Origin: an uncultured Chitinophagaceae bacterium
GTDB taxonomy: Bacteria > Bacteroidota > Bacteroidia > Chitinophagales > Chitinophagaceae
DNA: 48,491 bases
Direction of reading: 5' to 3'
NCBI GenBank assembly: GCA_903881425.1
Contig: CAIRTF010000117.1
Span: 1 to 48,491 of the forward strand
Part shown: piece by piece, positions 25,976 to 33,967 of the stretch
Position numbering within the stretch: position 1 is the first letter of the stretch
Layout: the number at the start of each line of letters is the position of its first letter
Program-made: the position numbers and the translations under genes
Notes under the pieces: model-generated
Seen by the model: the letters and a program-made list of their open reading frames with translations, nothing else
What the model was told of the DNA's origin: nothing
Database searches by the model: none

Positions 25976-27067
25976 TTACTGATATTTTTCTACAAATTGA
26001 TGAATGAAAAGTTGCAGATCGGTATTTTTTATTTCCGGTAAATGATAATCAAATCTTTTTGCAGAAGTTAATGAATAAATAAGATCAAAATTCTTTTGCT
26101 CTATCGCAAAACACCAATGTGCCTGATGTGATCTTTCGCCTAAATATTCTTGTTCTGTTTGTCCGGGTGTTGGAATCACAATTGATTTTTTTTGCAGCGA
26201 TAGTATTTCCATCAAACTGGTATAACCGCTTCTGCAAATAATATATTCACTTTGTTGAAGTGCTTGCTCCAATTCGTTTTGAGGCAAATGATTTTTTATC
26301 TCAATAATATCGCTACTTTCTAAACTTTTATTGCTGTTGGGTTTTCCTCTTACTATCAAGCTTTTTTCTTTCAGCAGATAAATATCTTTCAATATCATTT
26401 TTTGCAAAATGGTTCTTTGCGGTTCCGGTCCAGAAAGTAAAAAACAGTATTTATATTTTATAGAAATTGATTCATCTCTTTTAAATCGGGAAAGAATACC
26501 AATATAAAATGCAGGAATATCTGGCATTTCAGCAGGATGCGATAAATCTCCGGCAATATTAAATTCAGACCGAGTATCAGGAATCCAGCATTCATTAAAT
26601 CGATTGATGAAATGATAATTGATTTTCCGTAATATTTTTTCTACCCAACTAAATGGCGCTTTGATCGTTAATTGATGTGTAATAAAAACGTTTGTTGTTT
26701 GATTTGAATATAACCCGAATCTATTATCACTGATGACTACATCTATTGAATATTGAGTAATTATTTTGTTTAACCACCGATGTTCATTTTTGATTGCATT
26801 AATAATCTTAGGTATCTGATAAATAATGCTGAAAGGTAACAGCCATCTGCTTTTGCTGTACTGAATGTTATAACCGAACAGCTCCATGTAGTGCAGATGC
26901 GGAAACTCTGTTTGCAGTAATTGTTTCGATGATCCACTTGCTGCAATAATAACCGGGCACCCTTCATTTACCAATGCGTGTATGATAGGAATGCATCTGG
27001 TTGCATGACCAAGTCCCCAATCTAATGGAGCAACTAAAACGGTTGGTTTGTTAATTTTTGCCGGCAA
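25976..27067 (-). CDS. MurG-like (GT28/GT-B) predicted glycosyltransferase
   Basis: The 363-residue protein begins with a GT-B nucleotide-sugar fold: VLVAPLDWGLGHATRCIPII, with the Gly-rich loop WGLGHATR. The C-terminal half has HLPQNELEQALQQSEYIICRSGYTSLMEIL and IVIPTPGQTEQEYLG, the GT28-type donor-binding region. No membrane segment is obvious. The acceptor and donor cannot be told. It is the first gene of a minus-strand pair with the EamA transporter. Confidence 0.8.
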   Translation of the reverse strand: MPAKINKPTVLVAPLDWGLGHATRCIPIIHALVNEGCPVIIAASGSSKQLLQTEFPHLHYMELFGYNIQYSKSRWLLPFSIIYQIPKIINAIKNEHRWLNKIITQYSIDVVISDNRFGLYSNQTTNVFITHQLTIKAPFSWVEKILRKINYHFINRFNECWIPDTRSEFNIAGDLSHPAEMPDIPAFYIGILSRFKRDESISIKYKYCFLLSGPEPQRTILQKMILKDIYLLKEKSLIVRGKPNSNKSLESSDIIEIKNHLPQNELEQALQQSEYIICRSGYTSLMEILSLQKKSIVIPTPGQTEQEYLGERSHQAHWCFAIEQKNFDLIYSLTSAKRFDYHLPEIKNTDLQLFIHQFVEKYQ

Positions 27068-27120
27068 AAAAATAGCTTGACTTTATTTACGGTGAAAAAT
27101 TACTACTTTAGAAGCTGTAT

Positions 27121-27252
27121 ATGAAAAGGAGTTTGAACTTATTTGTTCTTGCAGTGTTATTAAGTATGTTAATTACATCGTGCGGAATTTTTTCTAAATC
27201 AAGTGGCAAGAAGCAGTGTATGTGTCCGGTTAGAAAGCCAAGCGGTTATTAA
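27121..27252 (+). CDS. Small lipoprotein of 43 residues, unknown function
   Basis: A short open frame encodes MKRSLNLFVLAVLLSMLITS followed by C21, a clear lipobox (LITSC-G). The mature peptide is only 23 residues, basic and with a CMC pair (KKQCMCPVRKPSGY). It lies between divergent glycosyltransferase and a second small gene 24 bases downstream. A candidate -7 box TACTTTAG (27104-27111) sits ten bases upstream with one mismatch. The signal and lipobox make it credible despite its size. Confidence 0.72.
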   Translation: MKRSLNLFVLAVLLSMLITSCGIFSKSSGKKQCMCPVRKPSGY

Positions 27253-27276
27253 GATTGTTTATATATCCCCAATAAT

Positions 27277-27525
27277 ATGAACATGTACAACAGAGATCTG
27301 TTAGTGTTGTCTAAACAAAATGCGTTTTATCCCGATAAAATTCAACAAGAAGTTGAGTGGATTAATTCATTGTTGAATAAAGTAGAAGTGATGCAACAAT
27401 TCTGCATTGTTAATGAAGTGATTGATGTAAACAAGTGCAAAATCATCACCTCACCATTAAAAATTGAACATACCATTCGAGAAAGATCAAATAAACCATT
27501 TGTATTTATCTGCAATAAAAATTAA
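27277..27525 (+). CDS. Hypothetical protein of 82 residues
   Basis: The protein is soluble, with a helix-like centre (PDKIQQEVEWINSLLNKVEVMQQF) and a basic C-terminus ending FVFICNKN. ATG at 27283 is an alternative start. I do not recognise a family. It lies 24 bases after the small lipoprotein, so the two may be co-transcribed. Its stop codon abuts the end of the ancestral aminotransferase reading frame (27526), consistent with two real convergent genes. Confidence 0.6.
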   Translation: MNMYNRDLLVLSKQNAFYPDKIQQEVEWINSLLNKVEVMQQFCIVNEVIDVNKCKIITSPLKIEHTIRERSNKPFVFICNKN

Positions 27526-27604
27526 TTAACTTAATTTTTGGAGTGCTTGTTCTACTAATCCAAACATTTCATTGATCTCTTCTTTTTTACAAGTACCTAC
27601 CTTA
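27526..27604 (-). pseudogene. Out-of-frame C-terminal tail of the aminotransferase
   Basis: In the frame one base behind the upstream gene, the minus strand reads KVGTCKKEEINEMFGLVEQ and ALQKLS then stop. This is exactly the expected end of an aspartate-type aminotransferase after NPWYRL. The break lies near 27602-27605 and corresponds to one missing base. About 24 residues are lost from the main frame, which adds one foreign residue and stops. Confidence 0.82.
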
Positions 27605-28790
27605 AGCGATACCAGGGGTTTTGACTATTTGCACCAAATGCCGAGAATGGAACAATTGCCAATTTGGCTTCGCTTAAAATGTAAGAAGTAACATCAGATT
27701 GGGTAGCCAATAATTTTCCGTCTGCCGTTTTTTTACCAACCAGATCGATCTTTACCGTTAAATAAATAGCAGCTTGCGGTGCAACTGCATCAACGGAAAA
27801 CCCTTTTGTTTTTAATTGAATAAAGCCATTAAAAATATTCACCAATCTTTCTTCAATGGCTGCTTTAAAACTTTTTAAATAAATAGCAATAGCTTCTTTT
27901 TGTAAAAGATATTTTGCAACAGCATGTTGTTCGGCCATAGGTGCCCATGCACCAACGTGACTCAATATTGCTTTTACTTTTGCAATTAATTCAGCCGGAC
28001 CCAATGCCCAACCCACACGAACGCCGGTTGATGCAAATGCTTTTGAAATACCATCAACAAAAACCGTGTATTCTTTCATGGCGGGTCTTACTGAAACCGG
28101 ATTTACATGAATTGTAGAACCATAAGTCAATGTCCAATACATTTGATCAAATAAGAGATATAATTTCTTTTGTTCGGGTGTTCTTGTTTTATTTTCTGTA
28201 ATAATCATATCACAAATCTCTTCCAAAGATTCTTTGGAAAGTGTTGTCCCTGTTGGGTTTTGAGGTGTACACAAACAAATCAGCGTAGCTCCTTTTATAT
28301 GCGCAGCAATATCTTTTGGTGCAGGCATAAAATTATTTTCAACAGTACAATCAATCAAACAATGTTCGCCATCAGTTAAATGAACATAATGATTGTTATT
28401 CCATGATGGCACACCATAAATAACTTTATCTCCTTTATCAACAATGGCTTTGAACAATGCATAGATCAATGGTCGGCCACCTGATGCAATTTGAATTTCA
28501 TTAGGCGCATAATCCAATCCTTCCCATTCTTTTAAAAATATGCTGACAGATTTTCTAAGATCGATAATTCCATCTGCTGCAGGATAATTGGTATGATGTT
28601 CACGATAAGATTGAACAACTAAATCTTCTAATTCTTTTGGAATGGGAAAAATATTCGGATCAAAATCGCCAATGGTATAATTATAAATTTTTTCGCCATT
28701 GCGAATGCGTTCGCTGATGGCATTACCTAATTTAACAATTTCGCTGCCAATCAATGTTTCGGCCAAATGACTCAATTTCAATTTACTCAT
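27597..28790 (-). CDS. Class I PLP-dependent aminotransferase, aspartate-aminotransferase-like, C-terminally frameshifted
   Basis: The 397-residue frame has the fold-type I pattern: YPAADGIIDLRKSV, CLCTPQNPTGT, LLFDQMYWTLTYG, and the PLP-lysine motif DGISKAFASTGVRVGW (K in SKAF). The arginine in NPWYRL, which should bind the substrate carboxylate, is present. The frame then ends with R and a stop, while the normal C-terminal helix continues in the neighbouring frame to 27526. The cause is a real mutation or a sequence error. A -7 box TACTTTTG lies at 28814-28821. The gene is behind the msrB terminator, so it is a separate unit. Confidence 0.88.
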   Translation of the reverse strand: MSKLKLSHLAETLIGSEIVKLGNAISERIRNGEKIYNYTIGDFDPNIFPIPKELEDLVVQSYREHHTNYPAADGIIDLRKSVSIFLKEWEGLDYAPNEIQIASGGRPLIYALFKAIVDKGDKVIYGVPSWNNNHYVHLTDGEHCLIDCTVENNFMPAPKDIAAHIKGATLICLCTPQNPTGTTLSKESLEEICDMIITENKTRTPEQKKLYLLFDQMYWTLTYGSTIHVNPVSVRPAMKEYTVFVDGISKAFASTGVRVGWALGPAELIAKVKAILSHVGAWAPMAEQHAVAKYLLQKEAIAIYLKSFKAAIEERLVNIFNGFIQLKTKGFSVDAVAPQAAIYLTVKIDLVGKKTADGKLLATQSDVTSYILSEAKLAIVPFSAFGANSQNPWYRLR

Positions 28791-28813
28791 AAAAAATTTT
28801 CTGATAAACAGCG

Positions 28814-28821
28814 CAAAAGTA
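28814..28821 (-). promoter_or_regulatory. -7 box for the aminotransferase gene
   Basis: The minus strand reads TACTTTTG, a full match to TAnnTTTG, 23 bases before the start codon. No good -33 box is visible. It lies between the msrB terminator and the gene, as expected for an independent promoter. Confidence 0.5.
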
Positions 28822-28858
28822 AGTTTTTGATAAGGATATGAATTGAAATATTACATAA

Positions 28859-28884
28859 ATAAAAAACCCTGCGATTGCAGGGTT
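28859..28884 (-). terminator. Intrinsic terminator of msrB
   Basis: AACCCTGC (28865-28872) and GCAGGGTT (28877-28884) form an 8-bp stem with a 4-base loop; on the minus strand the stem is followed by a T run. It lies seven bases after the msrB stop codon. Confidence 0.88.
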
Positions 28885-28891
28885 GATATGA

Positions 28892-29452
28892 TTATCCTTT
28901 TTTCTTTTCATCATATTTTTTTTCGGCGGCTTGTGCTTTTGCAAAATCAAGTACCACGCCATTAATACAATAGCGCAAACCTGTTGGTGGCGGGCCATCT
29001 TCAAATACATGACCTAAATGTGCCTTGCATCTGCCACATTCTACTTCTGTTCTTCTCATACCTAATGTATTATCAGGCAAATAAATGATGGAGCTTTTGC
29101 TAATTGGCTCATAAAAACTAGGCCATCCGCAACCACTTTCAAATTTGGTATCGCTTTTAAATAATGGATTACCGCAGGCTGCACAATAATAAGTTCCTAC
29201 TTCTGTTGAATGCTCAAATGCACTGGTGCCGGGCCTTTCGGTACCTTTTTGACGAGCAATATAATACACTTCCGGACTTAATATTTTTTTCCATTCTTCA
29301 TCCGGCAGATTCACTTTGTCGATACTATTGTTTGAATAAACAGGATTTGTTTTTTTGATGCTGTCCATAGTATTTTTTTTGGTTTGATTCGGTTGCGCAG
29401 AGCAACTCATGAATGTTATTGAAGATAATAGTATAATAAAGAATAATTTCAT
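28892..29452 (-). CDS. msrB: Peptide-methionine (R)-S-oxide reductase MsrB, lipoprotein form
   Basis: From ATG 29452 the protein has 186 residues with a lipoprotein signal (ITFMSC-SAQ, C17). The MsrB domain covers about 50-172. Zinc ligands are C90/C93 (CAAC) and C139/C142 (CGRC). The catalytic cysteine is C162 in RYCINGVVLDF, and CGWPSF is conserved. It reduces methionine-R-sulfoxide in exported proteins, here probably at the periplasmic or outer membrane. An upstream in-frame ATG (29491) would put residues before the signal and is rejected. Confidence 0.95.
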   Translation of the reverse strand: MKLFFIILLSSITFMSCSAQPNQTKKNTMDSIKKTNPVYSNNSIDKVNLPDEEWKKILSPEVYYIARQKGTERPGTSAFEHSTEVGTYYCAACGNPLFKSDTKFESGCGWPSFYEPISKSSIIYLPDNTLGMRRTEVECGRCKAHLGHVFEDGPPPTGLRYCINGVVLDFAKAQAAEKKYDEKKKG

Positions 29453-29595
29453 GATTATTGATTTAATGTTATAATTACGTTTGAAATGCATAATTGGTTC
29501 GAACTATGAGTGAGACGGGCTTTCATCTTCATCCTTACTGACAAAAATCAGCATTTTTAAAATGATTTGTTAAATGATTTTCAAAACCGCTGCCT

Positions 29596-29603
29596 TATAT
29601 TTG
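29596..29603 (+). promoter_or_regulatory. -7 box for adk
   Basis: TATATTTG matches TAnnTTTG fully, 26 bases before the adk ATG at 29630. The TTTG at 29566-29569 is 26 bases upstream of the box, longer than the usual 19-21, so the -33 element is unclear. Confidence 0.5.
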
Positions 29604-29629
29604 TTTTTCACACAAGGTTAGCAAGCAGC

Positions 29630-30208
29630 ATGTTCAATATTATTTTATTCGGCCCTCCCGGAAGTGGAAAAGGAACGCAAAGCGAAAAGTTGATTGCAAA
29701 ATATCATCTTAAACATTTAAGTACCGGAGATTTGTTACGCAGCGAAATTTCCGCAAAAACTATTTTAGGATTAGAAGCAAAGGCGATTATGGACAAAGGT
29801 CATTTGGTGCCCGATGCTGTAGTGGTTGGGATGATTCGCTCTGCATTAGATAATAATCCAAGTGCACAAGGTTTTCTGTTTGATGGTTTTCCGAGAACCG
29901 TAGCACAAAGTGTTGCTTTGGATAATTTATTGAAAGAAAAAAATAGTGAGATTAATATTGTTTTGGCATTGGAAGTTGATGAAGAAGAATTGGTAAAACG
30001 TTTGTTGAACAGAGGCTTAACCAGTGGCAGAAGTGATGATACTAACGAGGAGATCATTCGGGCAAGGATTACAGAATATAAAGCCAAAACCACTGTAGTA
30101 GCAGATTATTATAAACAATTTAATAAAGTGGTGAAGATAAAAGGAGTAGGAACCGTTGAAGAAATTTTTGATGCTTTGCGTTTTGAGATTGATAAACGCT
30201 TATCTTGA
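29630..30208 (+). CDS. adk: Adenylate kinase
   Basis: The 192-residue protein has the P-loop GPPGSGKGTQ (8-17), the AMP-binding LSTGDLLRSEI, FDGFPRTVAQ and the short-lid arginine motif NRGLTSGRSDD. It interconverts ATP, AMP and ADP in the cytoplasm. The short lid without zinc cysteines is the short form of the family. An upstream in-frame ATG at 29567 lies before the -7 box, so the start at 29630 is correct. Confidence 0.96.
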   Translation: MFNIILFGPPGSGKGTQSEKLIAKYHLKHLSTGDLLRSEISAKTILGLEAKAIMDKGHLVPDAVVVGMIRSALDNNPSAQGFLFDGFPRTVAQSVALDNLLKEKNSEINIVLALEVDEEELVKRLLNRGLTSGRSDDTNEEIIRARITEYKAKTTVVADYYKQFNKVVKIKGVGTVEEIFDALRFEIDKRLS

Positions 30209-30240
30209 GTTAACTTTTTGCAACTATAACCAACTGTTGT

Positions 30241-30273
30241 CCCGTCATAATTCTTTATGGCGGGATTTTTTTT
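30241..30273 (+). terminator. Intrinsic terminator after adk
   Basis: CCCGTCATAA (30241-30250) pairs with TTATGGCGGG (30255-30264), one G-T pair included, with a 4-base loop and a following run of T. It separates adk from the PaaZ-like cluster. Confidence 0.9.
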
Positions 30274-30276
30274 GAG

Positions 30277-30305
30277 TTGATATAGACTTACAATTGTTAG
30301 TTTTG
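30277..30305 (+). promoter_or_regulatory. Promoter of the paaZ-like cluster
   Basis: TTG at 30277-30279 and TAGTTTTG (30298-30305) fit the -33/-7 pattern with an 18-base spacer, one less than usual. Transcription would begin near 30311, leaving about 7 to 13 bases before the first ATG codons. Confidence 0.5.
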
Positions 30306-30323
30306 TTTTCAATAACGATGGCT

Positions 30324-32372
30324 ATGTATCAATTAGAAAATTATGTTTCAGGTAATTGGGTAAAAGGTGATGGGGTTGGTCAAACTTTATATAATGCTGT
30401 AACCGGCGATAGCATTGGGTTTGCTACAACTAAAGGGCTTGATTTTAAAGAAGTATTGCATTACGCAAGAACCAAAGGCAATCCGGATTTACGCAAACTA
30501 AGTTTTCATGAACGTGGATTGATGTTGAAAGCATTGGCATTGCATTTAAGAAATCATCTCGATAAATTTTATCAGATATCTTATCAAACAGGCGCTACCA
30601 AAGCGGATAGTTGGGTTGATATTGAAGGCGGTATAGGTAATTTATTTTCTTATGCTTCGCTGCGCAGAAAATTTCCGGATGAATCTTTTTGTTTGGATGG
30701 TGAATATATTCCTATTGGCAAAGCCAATACTTTTATGGGTCATCATTTATTAATTCCCAAAGAAGGAGTGGCTGTTCATATCAATGCATTTAATTTTCCT
30801 ATTTGGGGAATGTTGGAAAAGATTGCCGTGAATTTATTGGCAGGTGTTCCTGCTGTTGTAAAACCTGCAACTGTTACTTCTTATTTAACGGAAGCAGTGG
30901 CAAAAGAAATCATCATATCAAAAATATTACCGGATGGTGCATTACAATTATTATGTGGTAGTGCCGGAGATATTTTAGATCATGTTACTTCTCAAGATAT
31001 CATCACTTTTACTGGTTCTGCTTCAACAGGATTAATGTTGAAACAAAATCCAAACATCGTAAAAGAAAATATTCCATTTACCATGGAAGCAGATTCCTTG
31101 AATTGTATTGTTTTGGCTGATGATATTGAACCTACGATGCCCGAATGGGAGTTGTTTATAAAAGAAGTAAGAAGAGAGATGACCTTGAAATGCGGACAAC
31201 GTTGCACCGGCGTTCGTAGAATATTTGTTCCTGAAAATAAGTTAGAAGCCGTACAAGCATCACTGGGTAAGGCTTTGGCGCAAACAGTTATTGGTAATCC
31301 AATAAATGAAAAAGTAAGGATGGGAAGTTTGGCAGGAGAATCGCAACGCAAAGAGGTGAAAGAACAAATACAAAAATTATTGGCATCCTCTCAAATCATT
31401 TATGGAAGTTTAGATAGTGTTGAAGTATTGGATGCAGATAAAGATAAAGGCGCTTTTCTTTCGCCCATTTTATTATTGAATGAACAACCGTTTGCATCTA
31501 AAGAAGTTCATGAAGTAGAAGCATTTGGCCCTGTTTCTACATTAATGCCATATAAACATTTTGATGATGCTATTGCATTAGCAAAATTGGGTAAGGGATC
31601 ATTGGTATCAACCATTGTTACTGCCAATCAACAAAAAGCTAAGCAATATGTATTGAATGCAGGAACTTATCATGGTAGAATATTAATACTGAATAATGAA
31701 TGCGGTAAAGAAAATACCGGTCATGGTTCTCCATTGCCTTTATTGGTGCATGGCGGACCCGGGCGTGCAGGTGGCGGTGAAGAAATGGGCGGTATTCGTG
31801 GTGTAAAACATTATATGCAAAGAGTGGCTATCCAGGGTTCGCCGAATATGATTACAGCAGTAAGTAATGTATATCAACCCAACGCAGACGGAATAAAAAG
31901 TATCAAACATCCTTTCCAAAAATATTTTGAAGAATTAAGTATCGGCGATCAACTCATCACAGAAAAAAAATTAATTACAGCTGATGATATTGATGAATTT
32001 GCAGATTTGAGCGGCGATCATTTTTATGCGCATTTGAAAGAAACCAATTTTGCAGGAACCATGTTTGACGGACAAGTTGCACATGGATACTTGATTATGA
32101 GTGTAGCTGCTGGATTGTTTGTGGATAGCTACATTATTAATCCTGTTCTGTTAAATTATGGTATTGATGAATTACGTTTCACCAAACCCGTTTATCCCGG
32201 AACTGAAATTTATATTCGCTTTACTTGTAAAGAAAAAATAAGGCAAGAAAAAAAAGAAGAGGGTGATGTTGCAAAAGGAATCGTTAAATGGTTTGTTGAA
32301 ATTTTTGATGACACAAATGAATTGGTTGGTATTTCCACTATTTTAACGATGGTTAAAAAGAAACAACAATAA
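30324..32372 (+). CDS. paaZ: PaaZ-like bifunctional aldehyde dehydrogenase/MaoC-type hydratase
   Basis: The protein starts MYQLENYVSGNWVKGDG (682 residues from this ATG; ATG at 30318 is equally possible, while TTG at 30294 is upstream of the -7 box). Residues 1-520 form an aldehyde dehydrogenase with E255 (FTMEADSLN) and catalytic C294 in KCGQRCTG. The C-terminal MaoC domain (about 535-680) has D565 and H570 in SGDHFYAH, the PaaZ hydratase pair. In phenylacetate breakdown PaaZ opens and oxidises oxepin-CoA. No paaABCDE genes are in the window, so phenylacetate use is inference. SDR and crotonase genes follow closely. Confidence 0.92.
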   Translation: MYQLENYVSGNWVKGDGVGQTLYNAVTGDSIGFATTKGLDFKEVLHYARTKGNPDLRKLSFHERGLMLKALALHLRNHLDKFYQISYQTGATKADSWVDIEGGIGNLFSYASLRRKFPDESFCLDGEYIPIGKANTFMGHHLLIPKEGVAVHINAFNFPIWGMLEKIAVNLLAGVPAVVKPATVTSYLTEAVAKEIIISKILPDGALQLLCGSAGDILDHVTSQDIITFTGSASTGLMLKQNPNIVKENIPFTMEADSLNCIVLADDIEPTMPEWELFIKEVRREMTLKCGQRCTGVRRIFVPENKLEAVQASLGKALAQTVIGNPINEKVRMGSLAGESQRKEVKEQIQKLLASSQIIYGSLDSVEVLDADKDKGAFLSPILLLNEQPFASKEVHEVEAFGPVSTLMPYKHFDDAIALAKLGKGSLVSTIVTANQQKAKQYVLNAGTYHGRILILNNECGKENTGHGSPLPLLVHGGPGRAGGGEEMGGIRGVKHYMQRVAIQGSPNMITAVSNVYQPNADGIKSIKHPFQKYFEELSIGDQLITEKKLITADDIDEFADLSGDHFYAHLKETNFAGTMFDGQVAHGYLIMSVAAGLFVDSYIINPVLLNYGIDELRFTKPVYPGTEIYIRFTCKEKIRQEKKEEGDVAKGIVKWFVEIFDDTNELVGISTILTMVKKKQQ

Positions 32373-32415
32373 TTAAACTATTGAATAGTAATATTGTTTT
32401 AAGAAATAAAATTTT

Positions 32416-33180
32416 ATGCAAGCAACAACAAAAATAGCCATTGTAACAGGCGCTAGTCGCGGTTTAGGAAAAGATATGGCAATCAATATTGCCAAGAAAG
32501 GAATTGATGTTATTGTTACTTATCGAGGTAATCAAGAGATGGCCAATGAAGTGGTAAAAGAAATTGAAGCAATAGGGAGGCAAGCCACAGCAATGCATTT
32601 GGATATGGGTGATTTTAAATCGTTAGATGGTTTTGTTACAAACTTAATCGCAACATTGCAATCAAAATGGAATACTACATCTTTTGATTTTTTAATTAAC
32701 AACGCAGGAATGGGTGCTACTGTTCCTTTTGAAAAAGTAACTGAAGAAATCTTTGATGAATTTTTAAATGTTCATTTTAAAAGCGTTTATTTTTTAACAC
32801 AGAAATGTTTAGCGCATATTAATTCCGGTGGAAGAATTATTAATATTTCATCAGGTACAACAAGATTCAGTAACCCCGGGTATTCTGTTTATGCATCCAT
32901 GAAAGGTGCAATAGAGATATTCACTAAATATTTAACGAAAGAATTAGGCGCAAGAAATATTGGTGCAAACATTGTTGCACCCGGGGCTGTTGAAACTGAT
33001 TTTAATAATGGATTTATCAGAAATAATCCTCAAGTAAAATCTATGATCAGTTCATTACAACCATTTGGTCGTGTTGGTCGCCCCGATGATATTGGAAGTG
33101 TGGTAGCATTTCTTTGTACAGATGATGCAAAATGGATCAATGGTCAACGTATTGAAGTAAGCGGCGGCATTAATAGTTAA
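32416..33180 (+). CDS. SDR-family oxidoreductase
   Basis: The 254-residue protein has the Rossmann start IVTGASRGLGKDMA, INNAG (95-99), and the catalytic Ser146, Tyr159 and Lys163 (YASMK). The C-terminus GRVGRPDDIGSVVAFLCTDD with ISGG-like VSGGI is typical of FabG-like members. It probably reduces or oxidises a hydroxyacyl or oxoacyl thioester, or a related alcohol, in the PaaZ-linked route; the substrate is not shown. It is 43 bases after paaZ and 9 before the crotonase, in one likely operon. Confidence 0.9.
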   Translation: MQATTKIAIVTGASRGLGKDMAINIAKKGIDVIVTYRGNQEMANEVVKEIEAIGRQATAMHLDMGDFKSLDGFVTNLIATLQSKWNTTSFDFLINNAGMGATVPFEKVTEEIFDEFLNVHFKSVYFLTQKCLAHINSGGRIINISSGTTRFSNPGYSVYASMKGAIEIFTKYLTKELGARNIGANIVAPGAVETDFNNGFIRNNPQVKSMISSLQPFGRVGRPDDIGSVVAFLCTDDAKWINGQRIEVSGGINS

Positions 33181-33189
33181 TAATATTGT

Positions 33190-33957
33190 ATGAATGAATC
33201 TTATGTAAAATATGCTGTTTCGAATGGTATTGGTGTGATAGAATTTTATACACCACAACATAATTCTTTACCGGCAAAAATTTTGGCGCAATTAGCTGAA
33301 ACCATTGCTGCTGCTGGAATTGATTCGAATAGCAAAGTGTTGATTTTGCAAAGTGGCGGTAACAAAACTTTTTGTGCAGGTGCTTCATTCGATGAATTAA
33401 TGGTTATAGAGAATGAAGAACAAGGCTTACAATTTTTTAGTGGCTTTGCAAATGTTATCAATGCAATGCGGCAATGCCCTAAATTTATTATTGGAAGAAT
33501 TCAAGGCAAATCAATTGGAGGTGGTGTTGGATTGGCAAGCAGTTGTGATTATTGTTTAGCAACTATCAATGCCGAAATTAAATTATCGGAATTACCTGTT
33601 GGCATTGGTCCTTTTGTTGTTGGACCTGCAGTGGAAAGAAAGATGGGTACAACAGCTGCATATGAATTAACAATCGATGGAACCAATTTTCGTTCAGCAC
33701 AATGGGCCAAACAAAAAGGAATGTTTGCAGAAGTATTTGAAAATATTGAATTATTGGATGGTGCAGTGCAAACGTTGGCAAACACTTTAGCTAACTCAAG
33801 CAGTGAAGCCATGCGTGAAATAAAAAAAATTTTTTGGAAAGGAACAGAAAACTGGAATGAATTATTATTGGAACGAGCTGCTATCAGCGGCAGATTAATA
33901 CTAAGTAATTACAGTAAAAAGGTTCTTGCTGATTTTAAAGCGAAGACAAAAAAATAA
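33190..33957 (+). CDS. Enoyl-CoA hydratase/isomerase (crotonase) family protein
   Basis: The 255-residue protein has the CoA-binding CAGASFDEL oxyanion segment and RIQGKSIGGGVGLASSCDY, then KLSELPVGIGPFVVGP. The first catalytic Glu of classical enoyl-CoA hydratase (rat E144) is replaced by G114, while the second (E164) is kept as E134; the 20-residue spacing is preserved. That pattern resembles the methylglutaconyl-CoA hydratase-like branch rather than a standard beta-oxidation hydratase. It ends the PaaZ cluster. The exact substrate is open. Confidence 0.88.
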   Translation: MNESYVKYAVSNGIGVIEFYTPQHNSLPAKILAQLAETIAAAGIDSNSKVLILQSGGNKTFCAGASFDELMVIENEEQGLQFFSGFANVINAMRQCPKFIIGRIQGKSIGGGVGLASSCDYCLATINAEIKLSELPVGIGPFVVGPAVERKMGTTAAYELTIDGTNFRSAQWAKQKGMFAEVFENIELLDGAVQTLANTLANSSSEAMREIKKIFWKGTENWNELLLERAAISGRLILSNYSKKVLADFKAKTKK

Positions 33958-33967
33958 TTATTACAAT

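Noticed and set aside
27595-27610. Programmed -1 frameshifting in the aminotransferase
   Set aside because: The junction CGCTTAAGG has no X-XXY-YYZ slippery heptamer and no obvious downstream stem; a mutation or base-call error is simpler.
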